From positions 2,418,001 to 2,482,000 of the forward strand of contig NZ_CP034463.1 of the NCBI RefSeq assembly GCF_003955715.1: a stretch of DNA of 64,000 bases, written 5' to 3'. The notes beneath the pieces are model-generated. The model saw only the letters and a program-made list of their open reading frames with translations, did not search any database and had not been told where the DNA came from. This stretch comes from Streptomyces aquilus (GTDB lineage: Bacteria; Actinomycetota; Actinomycetes; Streptomycetales; Streptomycetaceae). The position numbers and the translations under genes were made by a program. This document shows, in pieces, positions 24,926 through 34,072 of this stretch (positions are counted from its first letter, which is position 1; each line of letters begins with the position of its first letter).

Positions 24926-25948
24926 ATGAGCCCCGACCATCCGCCCGGACTCGACCTCGACCGGCTGCGCGGTCTGCTCGACCGTGAGCGGCCCGGCCTG
25001 GTCAACGGCCCCCTGACCGGCCGACTGATCGAGGGCGGACGGTCGAACCTCACGTACACGGTCTCCGACGGCACCTCGCGCTGGGTCGTACGGCGTCCTC
25101 CGCTCGGCCACGTCCTGGCGACCGCGCACGACATGAAGCGCGAGCACCGGGTGATCAGCGCGCTGCACCCGACGAACGTGCCGGTGCCGGAGCCGCTGCT
25201 GCTGTGCGAGGACGAGGAGGTGCTCGGGGCTCCGTTCTACGTCATGGAGTTCGTCGAGGGCACTCCCTACCGCACGGCCGACCAGCTGTTCCCGCTCGGC
25301 CCGGCACGCACGCGTGACGCGGTGCTGGCGCTCGTGGACACACTGGTCGAGCTGCACGCGGTGGACCCCGCCGAGGTGGGCCTCGCCGACTTCGGGCGGC
25401 CCGAGGGCTTCCTGGACCGCCAGTTGCGCCGCTGGGGCAAGCAGCTGGACGCCTCGCGCAACCGCGAGCTGGCCGGCATCGACGAGCTGCACGCGACGCT
25501 GGGCCGCCGGCTGCCGACCTCCCCCACGGCCACGGTCATCCACGGCGACTACCGGCTCGACAACGTCCTCATCGGGGACGACGACAAGATCAAGGCGATC
25601 CTCGACTGGGAGATGTCGACCCTCGGCGACCCGCTCACCGACCTGGGCCTACTGGTCATGTACAGCCTGCCGCTGGGCATGCCGGACTCCCCCGTCTCCA
25701 CGACCGCCGAGGCACCGGGGCACCCCGCTCCGGCCGAGCTGGTCGAGCGGTACGCCGCGCGCTCGGGGCGCGATGTCTCGCAGGTGTCCTGGTACACGGC
25801 GTTCGCGTGGTTCAAGCTCGCCGTGATCCTGGAGGGCATCCACTACCGCTACACCCTGGGCCAGACGGTCGGCCGCGGCTTCGACCGCATCGGCGACCTC
25901 GTCCCCGTCTTCATCCAGCACGGCCTCACCACCCTTCAGGAAGGCTGA
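24926..25948 (+). CDS. APH-fold phosphotransferase, ACAD10/11 kinase-domain homologue
   Basis: A 340-residue kinase of the aminoglycoside phosphotransferase fold. The Brenner motif HGDYRLDN is at 206-213 and the metal Asp227 lies in ILDWEM. SNLTYTV (40-46) shapes the nucleotide loop. In mammals this fold is fused to an acyl-CoA dehydrogenase (ACAD10/11), where it phosphorylates 4-hydroxyacyl-CoA. Here the two halves are separate genes six bases apart. The ATG at 24926 follows AGGAGCG. A TetR palindrome upstream links it to the SDR-FadD-TetR operon. The 4-hydroxyacyl-CoA role is an inference from the vertebrate enzymes. Confidence 0.88.
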   Translation: MSPDHPPGLDLDRLRGLLDRERPGLVNGPLTGRLIEGGRSNLTYTVSDGTSRWVVRRPPLGHVLATAHDMKREHRVISALHPTNVPVPEPLLLCEDEEVLGAPFYVMEFVEGTPYRTADQLFPLGPARTRDAVLALVDTLVELHAVDPAEVGLADFGRPEGFLDRQLRRWGKQLDASRNRELAGIDELHATLGRRLPTSPTATVIHGDYRLDNVLIGDDDKIKAILDWEMSTLGDPLTDLGLLVMYSLPLGMPDSPVSTTAEAPGHPAPAELVERYAARSGRDVSQVSWYTAFAWFKLAVILEGIHYRYTLGQTVGRGFDRIGDLVPVFIQHGLTTLQEG

Positions 25949-25954
25949 CCCGCC

Positions 25955-27169
25955 ATGGACTTCGCGTTCGACGCGCGCACCGAGGAACTGCGCGCCAAGC
26001 TGCTCGCCTTCATGGACGAGTACGTCTACCCGGCCGAGGCGGTGGCCGAGGAGCAGCGGGCCGCCCTGGCGTCCCCGTGGGACACCCCGGCCGTGGTGGA
26101 GGAGCTCAAGGCGGAGGCGCGCAGGCAAGGCCTGTGGAACCTCTTCCTGCCCGACACCGAGTACGGCGCCGGGCTGACCAACCTCCAGTACGCGCCGCTC
26201 GCCGAGATCACCGGCCGCTCCCCGCAGTTGGCGCCGACCGCGCTGAACTGCGCGGCGCCGGACACCGGCAACATGGAGGTGCTCTCCCAGTTCGGCGACG
26301 AGCAGCAGAAGAAGCAGTGGCTGGAGCCGCTGCTGGCCGGTGAGATCCGCTCGGCGTTCGCGATGACCGAGCCGGAGGTGGCCTCCTCGGACGCCACCAA
26401 CATCACGACGTACATCGAGCGCGACGGCGACGACTACGTCATCACCGGCCGCAAGTGGTACATCTCCGGGGCGATGAACCCGGACTGCAAGATCTTCATC
26501 GTGATGGGCAAGACGGACCCGGACGGCGCGGACATCCGCCGCCAGCAGTCCATGGTGCTGGTCCCGCGCGACACCCCGGGCGTCACCGTCAAGCGAGCGA
26601 TGAAGGTCTTCGGGTACGAGGACCACTACCACGGCGGCCACGCCGAGGTCATCTTCGACCACGTGCGCGTGCCGGTCACTAATCTCATCGGCGAGGAGGG
26701 CGGCGGCTTCGCCATCGCGCAGGCCCGCCTCGGTCCGGGCCGTATCCACCACTGCATGCGGCTGATCGGCATGGCCGAGCGGGCCATCGAGCTGATGTGC
26801 CGGCGGGCCGTGTCCCGCACCGCCTTCGGCAAGGCGCTGGCCCAGCAGGGCGTGGTGCACAACTGGATCGCCGACGCGCGCGTGACGGTCGAGCAGCTGC
26901 GGCTGCTGGTCCTGAAGACGGCCTGGCTGATGGACACCGTCGGCAACCGGGGCGCCCACACCGAGATCCAGTCCATCAAGATCGCCACGCCGCGCGCGGT
27001 GGTCGACATCATCGACCGCGCGATCCAGCTGCACGGGGCGGGCGGCGTCAGCCAGGACTTCCCGCTGGCCGAGCTGTACGCGGGGGCGCGGACGCTGATG
27101 ATCGCGGACGGCCCGGACGAGGTGCACCAGCGGTCGCTGGCGCGGCGGGAGCTGAAGAAGTACCTCTGA
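25955..27169 (+). CDS. Acyl-CoA dehydrogenase, ACAD10/11-like
   Basis: A 404-residue flavoprotein. FAMTEPEVASSDATNI (about 130-145) is the FAD-binding signature in the variant form (VASSD in place of GSD) seen in ACAD10/11-type enzymes. RKWYISGAMNPDCK and HGAGGVSQDFPLAELYAGARTLMIADGPDEVHQRS give the C-terminal CoA/FAD contacts. It begins six bases after the kinase stop, so the two are one operon. The likely joint role is dehydrogenation/dephosphorylation of 4-phosphoacyl-CoA or general fatty acid beta-oxidation; the former is inferred from the pairing. Confidence 0.9.
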   Translation: MDFAFDARTEELRAKLLAFMDEYVYPAEAVAEEQRAALASPWDTPAVVEELKAEARRQGLWNLFLPDTEYGAGLTNLQYAPLAEITGRSPQLAPTALNCAAPDTGNMEVLSQFGDEQQKKQWLEPLLAGEIRSAFAMTEPEVASSDATNITTYIERDGDDYVITGRKWYISGAMNPDCKIFIVMGKTDPDGADIRRQQSMVLVPRDTPGVTVKRAMKVFGYEDHYHGGHAEVIFDHVRVPVTNLIGEEGGGFAIAQARLGPGRIHHCMRLIGMAERAIELMCRRAVSRTAFGKALAQQGVVHNWIADARVTVEQLRLLVLKTAWLMDTVGNRGAHTEIQSIKIATPRAVVDIIDRAIQLHGAGGVSQDFPLAELYAGARTLMIADGPDEVHQRSLARRELKKYL

Positions 27170-27186
27170 GGCTCCTCCGGCGGTGG

Positions 27187-27276
27187 CTAGTAGCCGCCCG
27201 AGTAGTGGTGGTCCGCGCGCGCGAGGGCGCGGGCGAAAGAGACGAGGCGCTGCCAGAGAGTCGGTCTGCGAGTCAT
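27187..27276 (-). CDS. Possible 29-residue small protein
   Basis: ATG 27276 to TAG 27187 encodes a basic, amphipathic 29-mer that starts MTRRPTLWQRLVSF and ends HHYSGGY. It lies divergent from the LysR gene, a place where small conserved proteins are common. No clear ribosome site is visible, so the call rests on amino-acid composition and position only. Confidence 0.35.
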   Translation of the reverse strand: MTRRPTLWQRLVSFARALARADHHYSGGY

Positions 27277-27333
27277 GCGTCCAGCCTGGCTCGCGAACCG
27301 GCCAGCGGTCCAACAGATGGATTAGCTGGGCTG

Positions 27334-27350
27334 CATCTCTAGAATAGATG
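27334..27350. promoter_or_regulatory. LysR-type box at its own gene
   Basis: CATCT and AGATG arms flank a 7-bp centre. The T-N11-A pattern and the position touching the LysR start codon fit an autoregulatory binding site. Confidence 0.45.
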
Positions 27351-27351
27351 G

Positions 27352-28275
27352 ATGGAGATGCGTCAGCTCCGCCACTTCATGGCGGTCGTCACCGAGGGCG
27401 GCTTCACCGCGGCCGCCCGTGCCGAACTCATCGTCCAGTCGGCGCTCAGCACCTCGATCCGCAACCTGGAACGGGAGCTGGGCGCCGATCTGTTCGACCG
27501 CACGGGACGGCGGGTGGTGCTCACCGAGGCGGGCCGGGCACTGCTTCCGCAGGCCCGCGCGCTGCTGGCCGGTGCGGACGCCGCGCGGGACGCCGTGGCC
27601 GCCGTGGCGGGGCTGGCCGCCGGACGGGTGGCGATCGGCACCATCCAGACGCTGACCTGTGTCGACCTCCCCGCCGAACTCGCCGCGTTCCACCAGGACT
27701 TCCCCGGCGTCCAGGTGTCCGTGCGGGACGCGACGGTGAGCGAGCTGACGGAGGCGTTGCGCGCCGGGGAGCTGGACCTGGCGTATCTGGCGCCGGACGC
27801 GCGGGAGCTGCCCGAGGGGCTGACGGCGTACGCGACCTGGCACGAGGAGCTGGTGCTGATCACCGCGCCGGGGCATCCGCTGGCCGAGGCGGGGCGCACG
27901 CTCATCAAGGACCTCGCCGAGGAGCCGTTCGTCGACTTCCGGGCGGGCACGGGCCTGGAGACGGCCGTACGGCGGCTGGCGGCCCACTGCGGCCTGGAGC
28001 GCCGGATCACCTGTGACGTCACCCAGGCGGGGCTGCTGGTGGAGCTGGTGCGGGCCGGGATCGGGGTGGCGTTCGTGCCACGGCCGATCGGGGAGCGGGC
28101 CGGGCTGCCGTGCGTGGCGATCCGGCAGCCGGAGCCGGGACGCACGGTGGTGCTGGCGGGGCGGGGGGCCAGGCCGCGCAATCCGGCGGCCGGGGCCCTC
28201 CTCGATCACCTCACGGGCGCAGCGCCCGCAGCAGCAGGTCGGCCAGGTGGTCGGCGACTTCCTGCGGGCCCATAG
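27352..28275 (+). CDS. LysR-family transcriptional regulator
   Basis: A 307-residue regulator. The winged helix-turn-helix is at 1-60 (MRQLRHFMAVVTEGGFTAAAR and QSALSTSIRNLERELGADLFDR). The effector domain from about 90 begins RVAIGTIQTLTCVDLPAELAAFHQDFPGV. The ATG at 27352 or the ATG two codons later can serve as the start. The last 65 bp overlap the convergent TetR gene. The nearest target candidates are the acyl-CoA genes upstream or the small divergent frame; the effector is unknown. Confidence 0.9.
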   Translation: MEMRQLRHFMAVVTEGGFTAAARAELIVQSALSTSIRNLERELGADLFDRTGRRVVLTEAGRALLPQARALLAGADAARDAVAAVAGLAAGRVAIGTIQTLTCVDLPAELAAFHQDFPGVQVSVRDATVSELTEALRAGELDLAYLAPDARELPEGLTAYATWHEELVLITAPGHPLAEAGRTLIKDLAEEPFVDFRAGTGLETAVRRLAAHCGLERRITCDVTQAGLLVELVRAGIGVAFVPRPIGERAGLPCVAIRQPEPGRTVVLAGRGARPRNPAAGALLDHLTGAAPAAAGRPGGRRLPAGP

Positions 28276-28804
28276 GGCCGTCGGGGCGGTACCAGGTGGA
28301 CAGGTGGTGGACGGAGCCGAAGTGGTAGTCCACGACCAGGTCGGCCGGGGTCGCCTTGGAGAAGACCCCGCTCTCCTGGCCCTCCTCCACCAGCGCGCGG
28401 AAGCGCTCGTGGTAGCGCCGGCGCTCGGCGCGCACCTGCTTGTTCTTCTCCAGGCTCAGATGGTGCATCGAGCGGAAGAAGATCGACGCGTCGTCGAGGT
28501 TCTCGATGGTGGTCACGACGACGTCCGCCGCCGCACCTCTGAGGCGCTTCTCGATCGGCTCGTCGGCGTTCGCGAAGGCGTCGAGGCGCTCCTGCTGGAC
28601 GCGCAGCACGCGCGCGTACACCTCGTGCAGGAGGTCGTCCTTGGAGCCGAAGTAGTGGTAGAGCGCCCCCTTGGTGACGCCGGCCGCCTCGACGATCTCC
28701 TGCACGGAGGTGCGGTCGTAGCCCTGCTCGGCGAAGAGCCGGGTGGCGGCGGCCAGCAGCCGCTGTGGGACGGGCGTACCGTCCCCGTCGTTCGTCCTGG
28801 CCAC
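28211..28804 (-). CDS. TetR-family repressor of the acyl-CoA regulon
   Basis: A 197-residue repressor. The helix-turn-helix (about 15-60) reads RLFAEQGYDRTSVQEIVEAAGVTKGALYHYFGSKDDLL. The C-terminal domain resembles KstR/FadR-type regulators that sense acyl-CoA. The GTG at 28804 follows CAGGTGG; a longer frame to 28984 would overlap the FadD gene. It is the third gene of the SDR-FadD-TetR operon. A palindrome of the CCGACCGGTCGG type lies at that operon's promoter and again before the kinase/ACAD operon. The same repressor therefore probably controls both. Confidence 0.88.
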   Translation of the reverse strand: MARTNDGDGTPVPQRLLAAATRLFAEQGYDRTSVQEIVEAAGVTKGALYHYFGSKDDLLHEVYARVLRVQQERLDAFANADEPIEKRLRGAAADVVVTTIENLDDASIFFRSMHHLSLEKNKQVRAERRRYHERFRALVEEGQESGVFSKATPADLVVDYHFGSVHHLSTWYRPDGPMGPQEVADHLADLLLRALRP

Positions 28805-28841
28805 CTGCCGCCACCTGCCCTTCCGTTCGCTTCCGCGCGTT

Positions 28842-30509
28842 CTACTGCTCGCCCTGCCCGCGGGAACGCAGTTCCCGCCGGAGGATCTTCCCGGTCGCCG
28901 TCTTCGGCAGGTCGGACAGTATCTCCACCTGCCTCGGGTATTTGTAGGCGGCCAGTCTCTCCTTGCAGTACACCGCGAGTTCATCCGGGTCCGTGTCGGC
29001 CCCCGGGCGCAGGCTGATGTACGCCTTCACCGTCTCCCCGCGGTAGCCGTCGGGCACGCCGACGACGGCGGCCTCGCGCACCGCCGGGTGGGTGTAGAGC
29101 ACGTCCTCGACCTCGCGCGGCCAGACCTTGAAGCCGGACGCGTTGATCATGTCCTTCTTGCGGTCGACGACGTACAGCCAGCCCTGTTCGTCCATGAAGC
29201 CGATGTCGCCGGTGCGCAGCTCCCCGTCGGGGAAGGTCTCGGCGGTGGCGTCGGGGCGGCGCCAGTAGCCGGGCACGACCTGCGGGCCGCGGACGACGAT
29301 CTCGCCCTGTTCGCCGAAGGGCACCTCGGCGCCCTGGTCGTCGACGATCCGTACGACCGTGTCGGGCCCCGGCAGGCCCACGGCCAGCGTCCCTGACACC
29401 GGGTCGACGGGGGCCTCCAGGGTGGGCGGCACGGAGGCGCAGGGGGCGGTGCACTCGGTGAGGCCGTAGCCGTTGCGGATGTACGGCCCGAAGGCGGCCC
29501 GGAACTTCTCCACCAGCGCGGGCGGCAGCGGGGCACCGCCGGAGGAGATCATCCGGAAGGAGGCGAAGTGGTCGCGGGTGACGTCCGGGTGCGCGGCCAG
29601 TGCCATGAAGGCCGTCGACGGGCCCACGGTGTAGTGCGGGCCGTGCTCGGCGAACGCGTCGAGCACGACCCCCGCCTCGAAGCGGTACGCCAGCACGAGC
29701 GTGCCCGCGCTGTTCAGACAGGCGCCGAGCTGGCAGACCATGCCGGTGATGTGGAACAGCGGCGCCAGCGCGAAGTACACGGGCGCGTCGGGCAGTTCGA
29801 GCCCGGTCCGCTGCCGCTCGGCGTTGTACATGAGGTTGGCGTGCGTGTTGGTGGCCCCCTTGGGAGCCCCGCTGGTGCCCGAGGTGTAGCTGATGAGGGC
29901 GATGTCGGACGGCCCCGGGTCCCGGCCCTCCGGCGCCTTGAGACCGGCCCGCGCCACGGCCGTCAGGTCCTCGGCGTCGGCGGCCTGCGGCAGCCGCTCG
30001 AAGGCCAGCACGCGCGCGTCGTCGCGCGTCTGGAAGTCCAGCTCGCACCCGGTGAGCACGATCCGCACCGGCGAGTCGGCGGCCGTCTCGCGCAGATACG
30101 ACTCCCAGGCCCGGTCGGAGCAGATCAGGGCGGCCGCCTCGCCGTCCCGCAGGACGTGGGTGACCTCCCCCGCCTTGTACATGGGGTTGACGGGCACGAC
30201 GGTCGCGCCCGCCTTCCACGCGCCGAGGAGGGCGAGCAGGAAGTGCGGGGAGTTCTGCAGCAGGATCGCCACGCGGTCGCCGCGCTCCAGGCCGCGGGCG
30301 GCGAGATACCCGGCGACGGAGTCGCTCAGCTCGTCGACCTCGCGGTAGCCGAGCCGCCCGTCGAAGTAGGCGAGGAAGGTGCGGTCGGGTACCTCGGCGG
30401 CCGCCTTGCGCAGCGCGTGGACGAGCGAGTCGGCGGGGTCGATGGGCGCGCGCTGGGCGTCGCTGAGAAGGGCGACCCAGGGCTTGGCGGCGTACAGGGA
30501 GTGGGTCAC
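28842..30509 (-). CDS. Acyl-CoA synthetase (FadD-like)
   Basis: A 555-residue ligase that activates a carboxylic acid with ATP and CoA. The AMP-binding motif YTSGTSGAPKGATNTH is at about 184-199. NGYGLTECTA, RTGDIGFMDEQGWLYVVDRKKDMINASGFKVWPREVED and the late catalytic Lys in TATGKILRR are all present. The GTG at 30509 follows GGAGGAGG and overlaps the SDR stop by four bases. Chain-length preference cannot be read. Co-regulation with ACAD and SDR points to oxidation of a fatty or hydroxy acid. Confidence 0.92.
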   Translation of the reverse strand: MTHSLYAAKPWVALLSDAQRAPIDPADSLVHALRKAAAEVPDRTFLAYFDGRLGYREVDELSDSVAGYLAARGLERGDRVAILLQNSPHFLLALLGAWKAGATVVPVNPMYKAGEVTHVLRDGEAAALICSDRAWESYLRETAADSPVRIVLTGCELDFQTRDDARVLAFERLPQAADAEDLTAVARAGLKAPEGRDPGPSDIALISYTSGTSGAPKGATNTHANLMYNAERQRTGLELPDAPVYFALAPLFHITGMVCQLGACLNSAGTLVLAYRFEAGVVLDAFAEHGPHYTVGPSTAFMALAAHPDVTRDHFASFRMISSGGAPLPPALVEKFRAAFGPYIRNGYGLTECTAPCASVPPTLEAPVDPVSGTLAVGLPGPDTVVRIVDDQGAEVPFGEQGEIVVRGPQVVPGYWRRPDATAETFPDGELRTGDIGFMDEQGWLYVVDRKKDMINASGFKVWPREVEDVLYTHPAVREAAVVGVPDGYRGETVKAYISLRPGADTDPDELAVYCKERLAAYKYPRQVEILSDLPKTATGKILRRELRSRGQGEQ

Positions 30510-31279
30510 CGCGCCTCCTCCCACTTCTGCTGGATGTGGTTCATGCCGGCCAGCCAGCGGTCGGGCTCGGCGGCGCGGGCCTGGTAGTAGGCGGCGACCT
30601 CGGGGTGTGGAAGGATCAGGAAGCGGTCCTCCTCGATGCCCTTGAAGAGCGCCTCGGCCACGTCCTCCGGCTCGACCGCGGTCGGCTTGAGCACCAGGTC
30701 GCCCGCGCTGCCGGTGGCGGCGAGCATGTCGGTGCGCACGCCCTGGGGGCAGATGGCGTGGACCTTGATCCCGCGGTGCCGGTAGGTCAGCGACAGGTAC
30801 TCGGCGAAGGCGTACGCCCCGTGCTTGGTGACGGCGTACGGGGCGGCCCCGATCATGGTCAGCAGTCCGGCCGCGGACACGGTCGACACGAACCGCCCGC
30901 TCCCCCGCTCCAGCCACCCCGGCAGCAGCTCATGAGCGGCACGCACGTGTGCCATGACGTTGACGTCCCAGGACAGCTCCCAGGCCTTGGCGTCGGCGAG
31001 ATCGGCCACGTCCGGGCCGCCGAAGGCGACACCGGCGTTGGCGCAGTAGACGTCGACGGTCCCACCGAGCGCGGCACGGGCATCGGCGACGACGGCGGAA
31101 GCGTCCCCGGGCACGGCGACGCCACCGATCTCGTCGGCGACGGCCTTGGCCCGGTCGGCGTCGAGATCGTTGACGACGACCCGGGCCCCTTCGGCGGCGA
31201 AGCGCCGCGCGAGGGCGGCCCCGATCCCTCCCCCGGCTCCGGTGACGACGACACCAGCACCCTGCACGGCTTCCACCAT
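30506..31279 (-). CDS. Short-chain dehydrogenase/reductase
   Basis: A 257-residue NAD(P)-dependent oxidoreductase. TGAGGGIG (about 13-20) binds the cofactor, NDLDAD suggests NAD preference, CANAGVA is the NAG motif, and the catalytic Ser and YAVTK are present. The ATG at 31279 follows AGGAG at ideal spacing. It is first in an operon with FadD and TetR. A TetR palindrome lies 35-52 bp upstream. Likely substrates are hydroxyacyl-CoA or related alcohols. Confidence 0.92.
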   Translation of the reverse strand: MVEAVQGAGVVVTGAGGGIGAALARRFAAEGARVVVNDLDADRAKAVADEIGGVAVPGDASAVVADARAALGGTVDVYCANAGVAFGGPDVADLADAKAWELSWDVNVMAHVRAAHELLPGWLERGSGRFVSTVSAAGLLTMIGAAPYAVTKHGAYAFAEYLSLTYRHRGIKVHAICPQGVRTDMLAATGSAGDLVLKPTAVEPEDVAEALFKGIEEDRFLILPHPEVAAYYQARAAEPDRWLAGMNHIQQKWEEAR

Positions 31280-31313
31280 CGGTCTCCTTCGACTGCGGCT
31301 CCAGGCTTTGGCC

Positions 31314-31331
31314 AGACTAACCGGTCGGTAT
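31314..31331. promoter_or_regulatory. TetR-type operator before the SDR-FadD-TetR operon
   Basis: AGACTAACCGGTCGGTAT shares its right half and centre with the site at 24867-24884. The left half is degenerate. Confidence 0.65.
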
Positions 31332-31391
31332 GTGCCAAGGAAGGGGGTCAGGCCGTTCCCGATGGCCCGTGGGAGCAATACCGTGCACCCC

Positions 31392-32630
31392 ATGCGCCTA
31401 TCCAGACGAGCACTCCTCGCAGCGACCACGGCAGCAACATCCCTTTCCTCGGCCTCCCCGGCGTCCGCGGCCGACCGCCACGGAAAACTCCGTACCGGCT
31501 TCGAACGCCTCGCCGCCGACGGCTACGCCCTCCTCGACGGCCGACGCGTGGGCATCGTCACCAACCCCACCGGCATCACCCGGGACGCCCGCCACATCGT
31601 CGACGTCATGCACGCCGACCGTCGGGTGAACCTGGTGGCCGTCTTCGGCCCGGAGCACGGTTTCCGCGGCACCGCGCAGGCCGGCGGCTCCGAGGGCCGC
31701 TACGACGACCCCGCCACCGGACTGCCCGTCTACGACACGTACCTGAAGAGCGGTCAGCCTCTCGCCGACGTCTTCACCGCGTCCGGCGTCGACACCGTCG
31801 TCTTCGACATCCAGGACGTGGGCGCCCGCTTCTACACGTACATCTGGACGCTCTACGACTGCATGGAGGCGGCCCGGCTGGCCGGGAAGCGGTTCGTGGT
31901 GCTCGACCGCCCGAACCCCGTCACCGGACGCTCCGCCGAAGGGCCGGTCCTGCACAAGGAGTTCGCGACCTTCGTGGGCCGGCAGCCGATCTCGCAGGCG
32001 CACGGCATGACGGTCGCCGAGCTGGCGCGGCTGTTCAACGGGGAGTTCCTGACCGCGCCCGTCGCGCTGGACACCGTCCTGATGACGGGATGGAGGCGTG
32101 CGGAGTTCTACGACGCCTCCGCGCTGCCCTGGGTGCCGCCGAGCCCCAACATGCCGACCCCCGACACCGCGCTCGTGTACTCGGGGACATGTCTCTTCGA
32201 GGGCACGAACCTGTCCGAGGGCCGTGGCACCACCCGCCCCTTCGAACTGCTCGGCGCGGAGGGGATCGACGGGCGCTGGGCCGCCGCCGCGAACGAACTC
32301 GGGCTGCCGGGCGTGCACTTCAGGGAGGCGTACTTCGCGCCGACGTTCTCCAAGTTCCAGGGCAAGACGGTCGGCGGGGTGCAGATCCATGTGCACGACC
32401 GGGCGGCGTACGACCCGGTCCGCACCGGGATCGGGCTGCTGGTGACCGCCAAGCGCGGGTGGGCCGGGTTCGCGTGGCGGTCCGACAACTGGATCGACAA
32501 GCTCACCGGTTCCACGCAGGTGCGGACCGCGATCGACGCGGGCGCGGACGTCGACGACGTGGTGGCGGGCTGGCGGGAGGAGCTGGCCGTGTTCCGCCGC
32601 ACTCGCAAGGAGTACCTGCTGTACAGATGA
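31392..32630 (+). CDS. NamZ-type exo-beta-N-acetylmuramidase (DUF1343), secreted
   Basis: A 412-residue exported protein. The Tat-like signal SRRALLAATTAATSLSSASPASA is at about 4-27. The DUF1343 core begins RVGIVTNPTGITRDARHIVDVMHADRRVNLVAVFGPEHGFRG and includes VVFDIQDVGARFYTYIWT and LDRPNPVTG. NamZ enzymes of this family release MurNAc from peptidoglycan fragments, so a role in cell wall recycling outside the cell is likely. The ATG at 31392 lies 112 bp from the divergent SDR gene. Length agrees with the family. Confidence 0.88.
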   Translation: MRLSRRALLAATTAATSLSSASPASAADRHGKLRTGFERLAADGYALLDGRRVGIVTNPTGITRDARHIVDVMHADRRVNLVAVFGPEHGFRGTAQAGGSEGRYDDPATGLPVYDTYLKSGQPLADVFTASGVDTVVFDIQDVGARFYTYIWTLYDCMEAARLAGKRFVVLDRPNPVTGRSAEGPVLHKEFATFVGRQPISQAHGMTVAELARLFNGEFLTAPVALDTVLMTGWRRAEFYDASALPWVPPSPNMPTPDTALVYSGTCLFEGTNLSEGRGTTRPFELLGAEGIDGRWAAAANELGLPGVHFREAYFAPTFSKFQGKTVGGVQIHVHDRAAYDPVRTGIGLLVTAKRGWAGFAWRSDNWIDKLTGSTQVRTAIDAGADVDDVVAGWREELAVFRRTRKEYLLYR

Positions 32631-32737
32631 TCCCCTGGGCCGAACAGGGCAGTTGACTCGCGAAGTATGGCCAACTTCGCCCCACGGGAGGACGATGCGA
32701 CGGCATCGCACCACTTCGGGGGACAAGGGGGCCTGTC

Positions 32738-34054
32738 ATGGCAGAGCCGGCGATGAGTGTGAGCCCGTACTGGGAACTGACTTTCGACGCGGACGGTGAC
32801 CCGGACGGCGCACGGCGGGACCGGCTGCTGGCCGGTGTCGCGGAGCACGGCGTCAAGGATCTGATCGTCTTCGCGCACGGCTGGAACAACGACCGTTCGG
32901 GGGCGACGAGGCTCTACAGCCGCTTCTTCGCGCCGATCCCCGAGTTCGCGCCGCACGCGAAGCTCGGGTACGTGGGAGTGGTGTGGCCGTCGATGCGGTT
33001 CTGCGACGAGCCGATCCCGGACTTCCCGAGGTCGGTGGCGGCCGAGACCACGCGGCGGCCGGCGCTGGACAAGGACACCCGGCACGCGCTGCTGGAGACC
33101 TTCCCCGGCCGGGCCACCGTGATCGACCAGCTCGCGCGGCTGCTGGACCAGCAGCCGCGCGAGGACGCCGAGTTGGAGGAGTTCGGGCGGCTGGTGCGGC
33201 TGCTGGTCGAGGTGGTGCCCGCGGGGCCGCAGGCGCTGTTCGGGGCGGACACCCTCGCGGAGGGGGTGCCGCAGAGCGAGCCGGACATGTTCTCCGGGTC
33301 TCCGGTCGGGGTGTGCGAGGCCTTCGCGCGGGGGCTCGCCGAGGCCGAGGCGCCGGACGGCGTGACGGAGGGGTTCTCGATCCCCAATCCCTGGGACGGG
33401 GCGCACGAGTTGCTCCGGCAGGCGACGTACTACGCGATGAAACGGCGCGCCGGCACGGTCGGTGAGCGGGGGCTCGGGCGGGTCATCGGGCAGCTCGCCG
33501 CCAAGCGCCCGGAAGTGCGGGTGCATCTCGTCGGGCACAGCTTCGGCGGGCGCCTGGTGTCGTTCGCGCTGCGCGGGCTGCCCGAGGGGGTGCGCACGGT
33601 GAAGTCGGTGACGCTGCTCCAAGGGGCTTTCTCCCACTACGCGTTCGCCGCCCGGCTGCCGCACGACGCGCGCGCGGGCGGGGTGCTGCACGGGCAGCAG
33701 AACCGCATCGACGGCCCGCTGGTGTGCTGCTACTCCCGCTTCGACAAGGCGCTGAGCACCATGTATCCACTGGCCTCGCGCATGGCCGGGGACGCGGAGG
33801 GGGCCGCCATGGACATCGGGCGGATGCTGGGCGCCAAGTGGGGGGCGATGGGGCACGACGGGGTGCAGGCGGTGCCCGGCACGCGCGCGTGGAAGCTCGC
33901 CGAGGCGCTCACCACCACGCTGCCGACGTCCGGGTGCGTGAACATCGACGCGGCGTCGGTGGTGAAGGACGGCAAGGCGCCGGCCGGGGCGCACAGCGAC
34001 ATCGTGCACCGGGAGCTGGCGCAGGTGGTGGTGGCGGCGGGCCGCATCCGCTGA
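32738..34054 (+). CDS. Alpha/beta-hydrolase-fold protein of unknown substrate
   Basis: A 438-residue protein. The nucleophile elbow is GHSFGG (about 267-272) and an early strand IVFAHGWNNDRSG (about 42-54) forms the oxyanion region. The second half contains a possible acid/His pair around DGVQAVPGTRAW and NIDAASVVKDG. A large alpha-helical insertion (about 85-240) lies between, longer than in ordinary lipases. No signal peptide. Annotators sometimes misname such proteins kinases; the motifs here favour a serine hydrolase. An ATG at 32753 is an alternative start. Confidence 0.75.
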   Translation: MAEPAMSVSPYWELTFDADGDPDGARRDRLLAGVAEHGVKDLIVFAHGWNNDRSGATRLYSRFFAPIPEFAPHAKLGYVGVVWPSMRFCDEPIPDFPRSVAAETTRRPALDKDTRHALLETFPGRATVIDQLARLLDQQPREDAELEEFGRLVRLLVEVVPAGPQALFGADTLAEGVPQSEPDMFSGSPVGVCEAFARGLAEAEAPDGVTEGFSIPNPWDGAHELLRQATYYAMKRRAGTVGERGLGRVIGQLAAKRPEVRVHLVGHSFGGRLVSFALRGLPEGVRTVKSVTLLQGAFSHYAFAARLPHDARAGGVLHGQQNRIDGPLVCCYSRFDKALSTMYPLASRMAGDAEGAAMDIGRMLGAKWGAMGHDGVQAVPGTRAWKLAEALTTTLPTSGCVNIDAASVVKDGKAPAGAHSDIVHRELAQVVVAAGRIR

Positions 34055-34072
34055 CCCGCCGCCACCCGAAGG

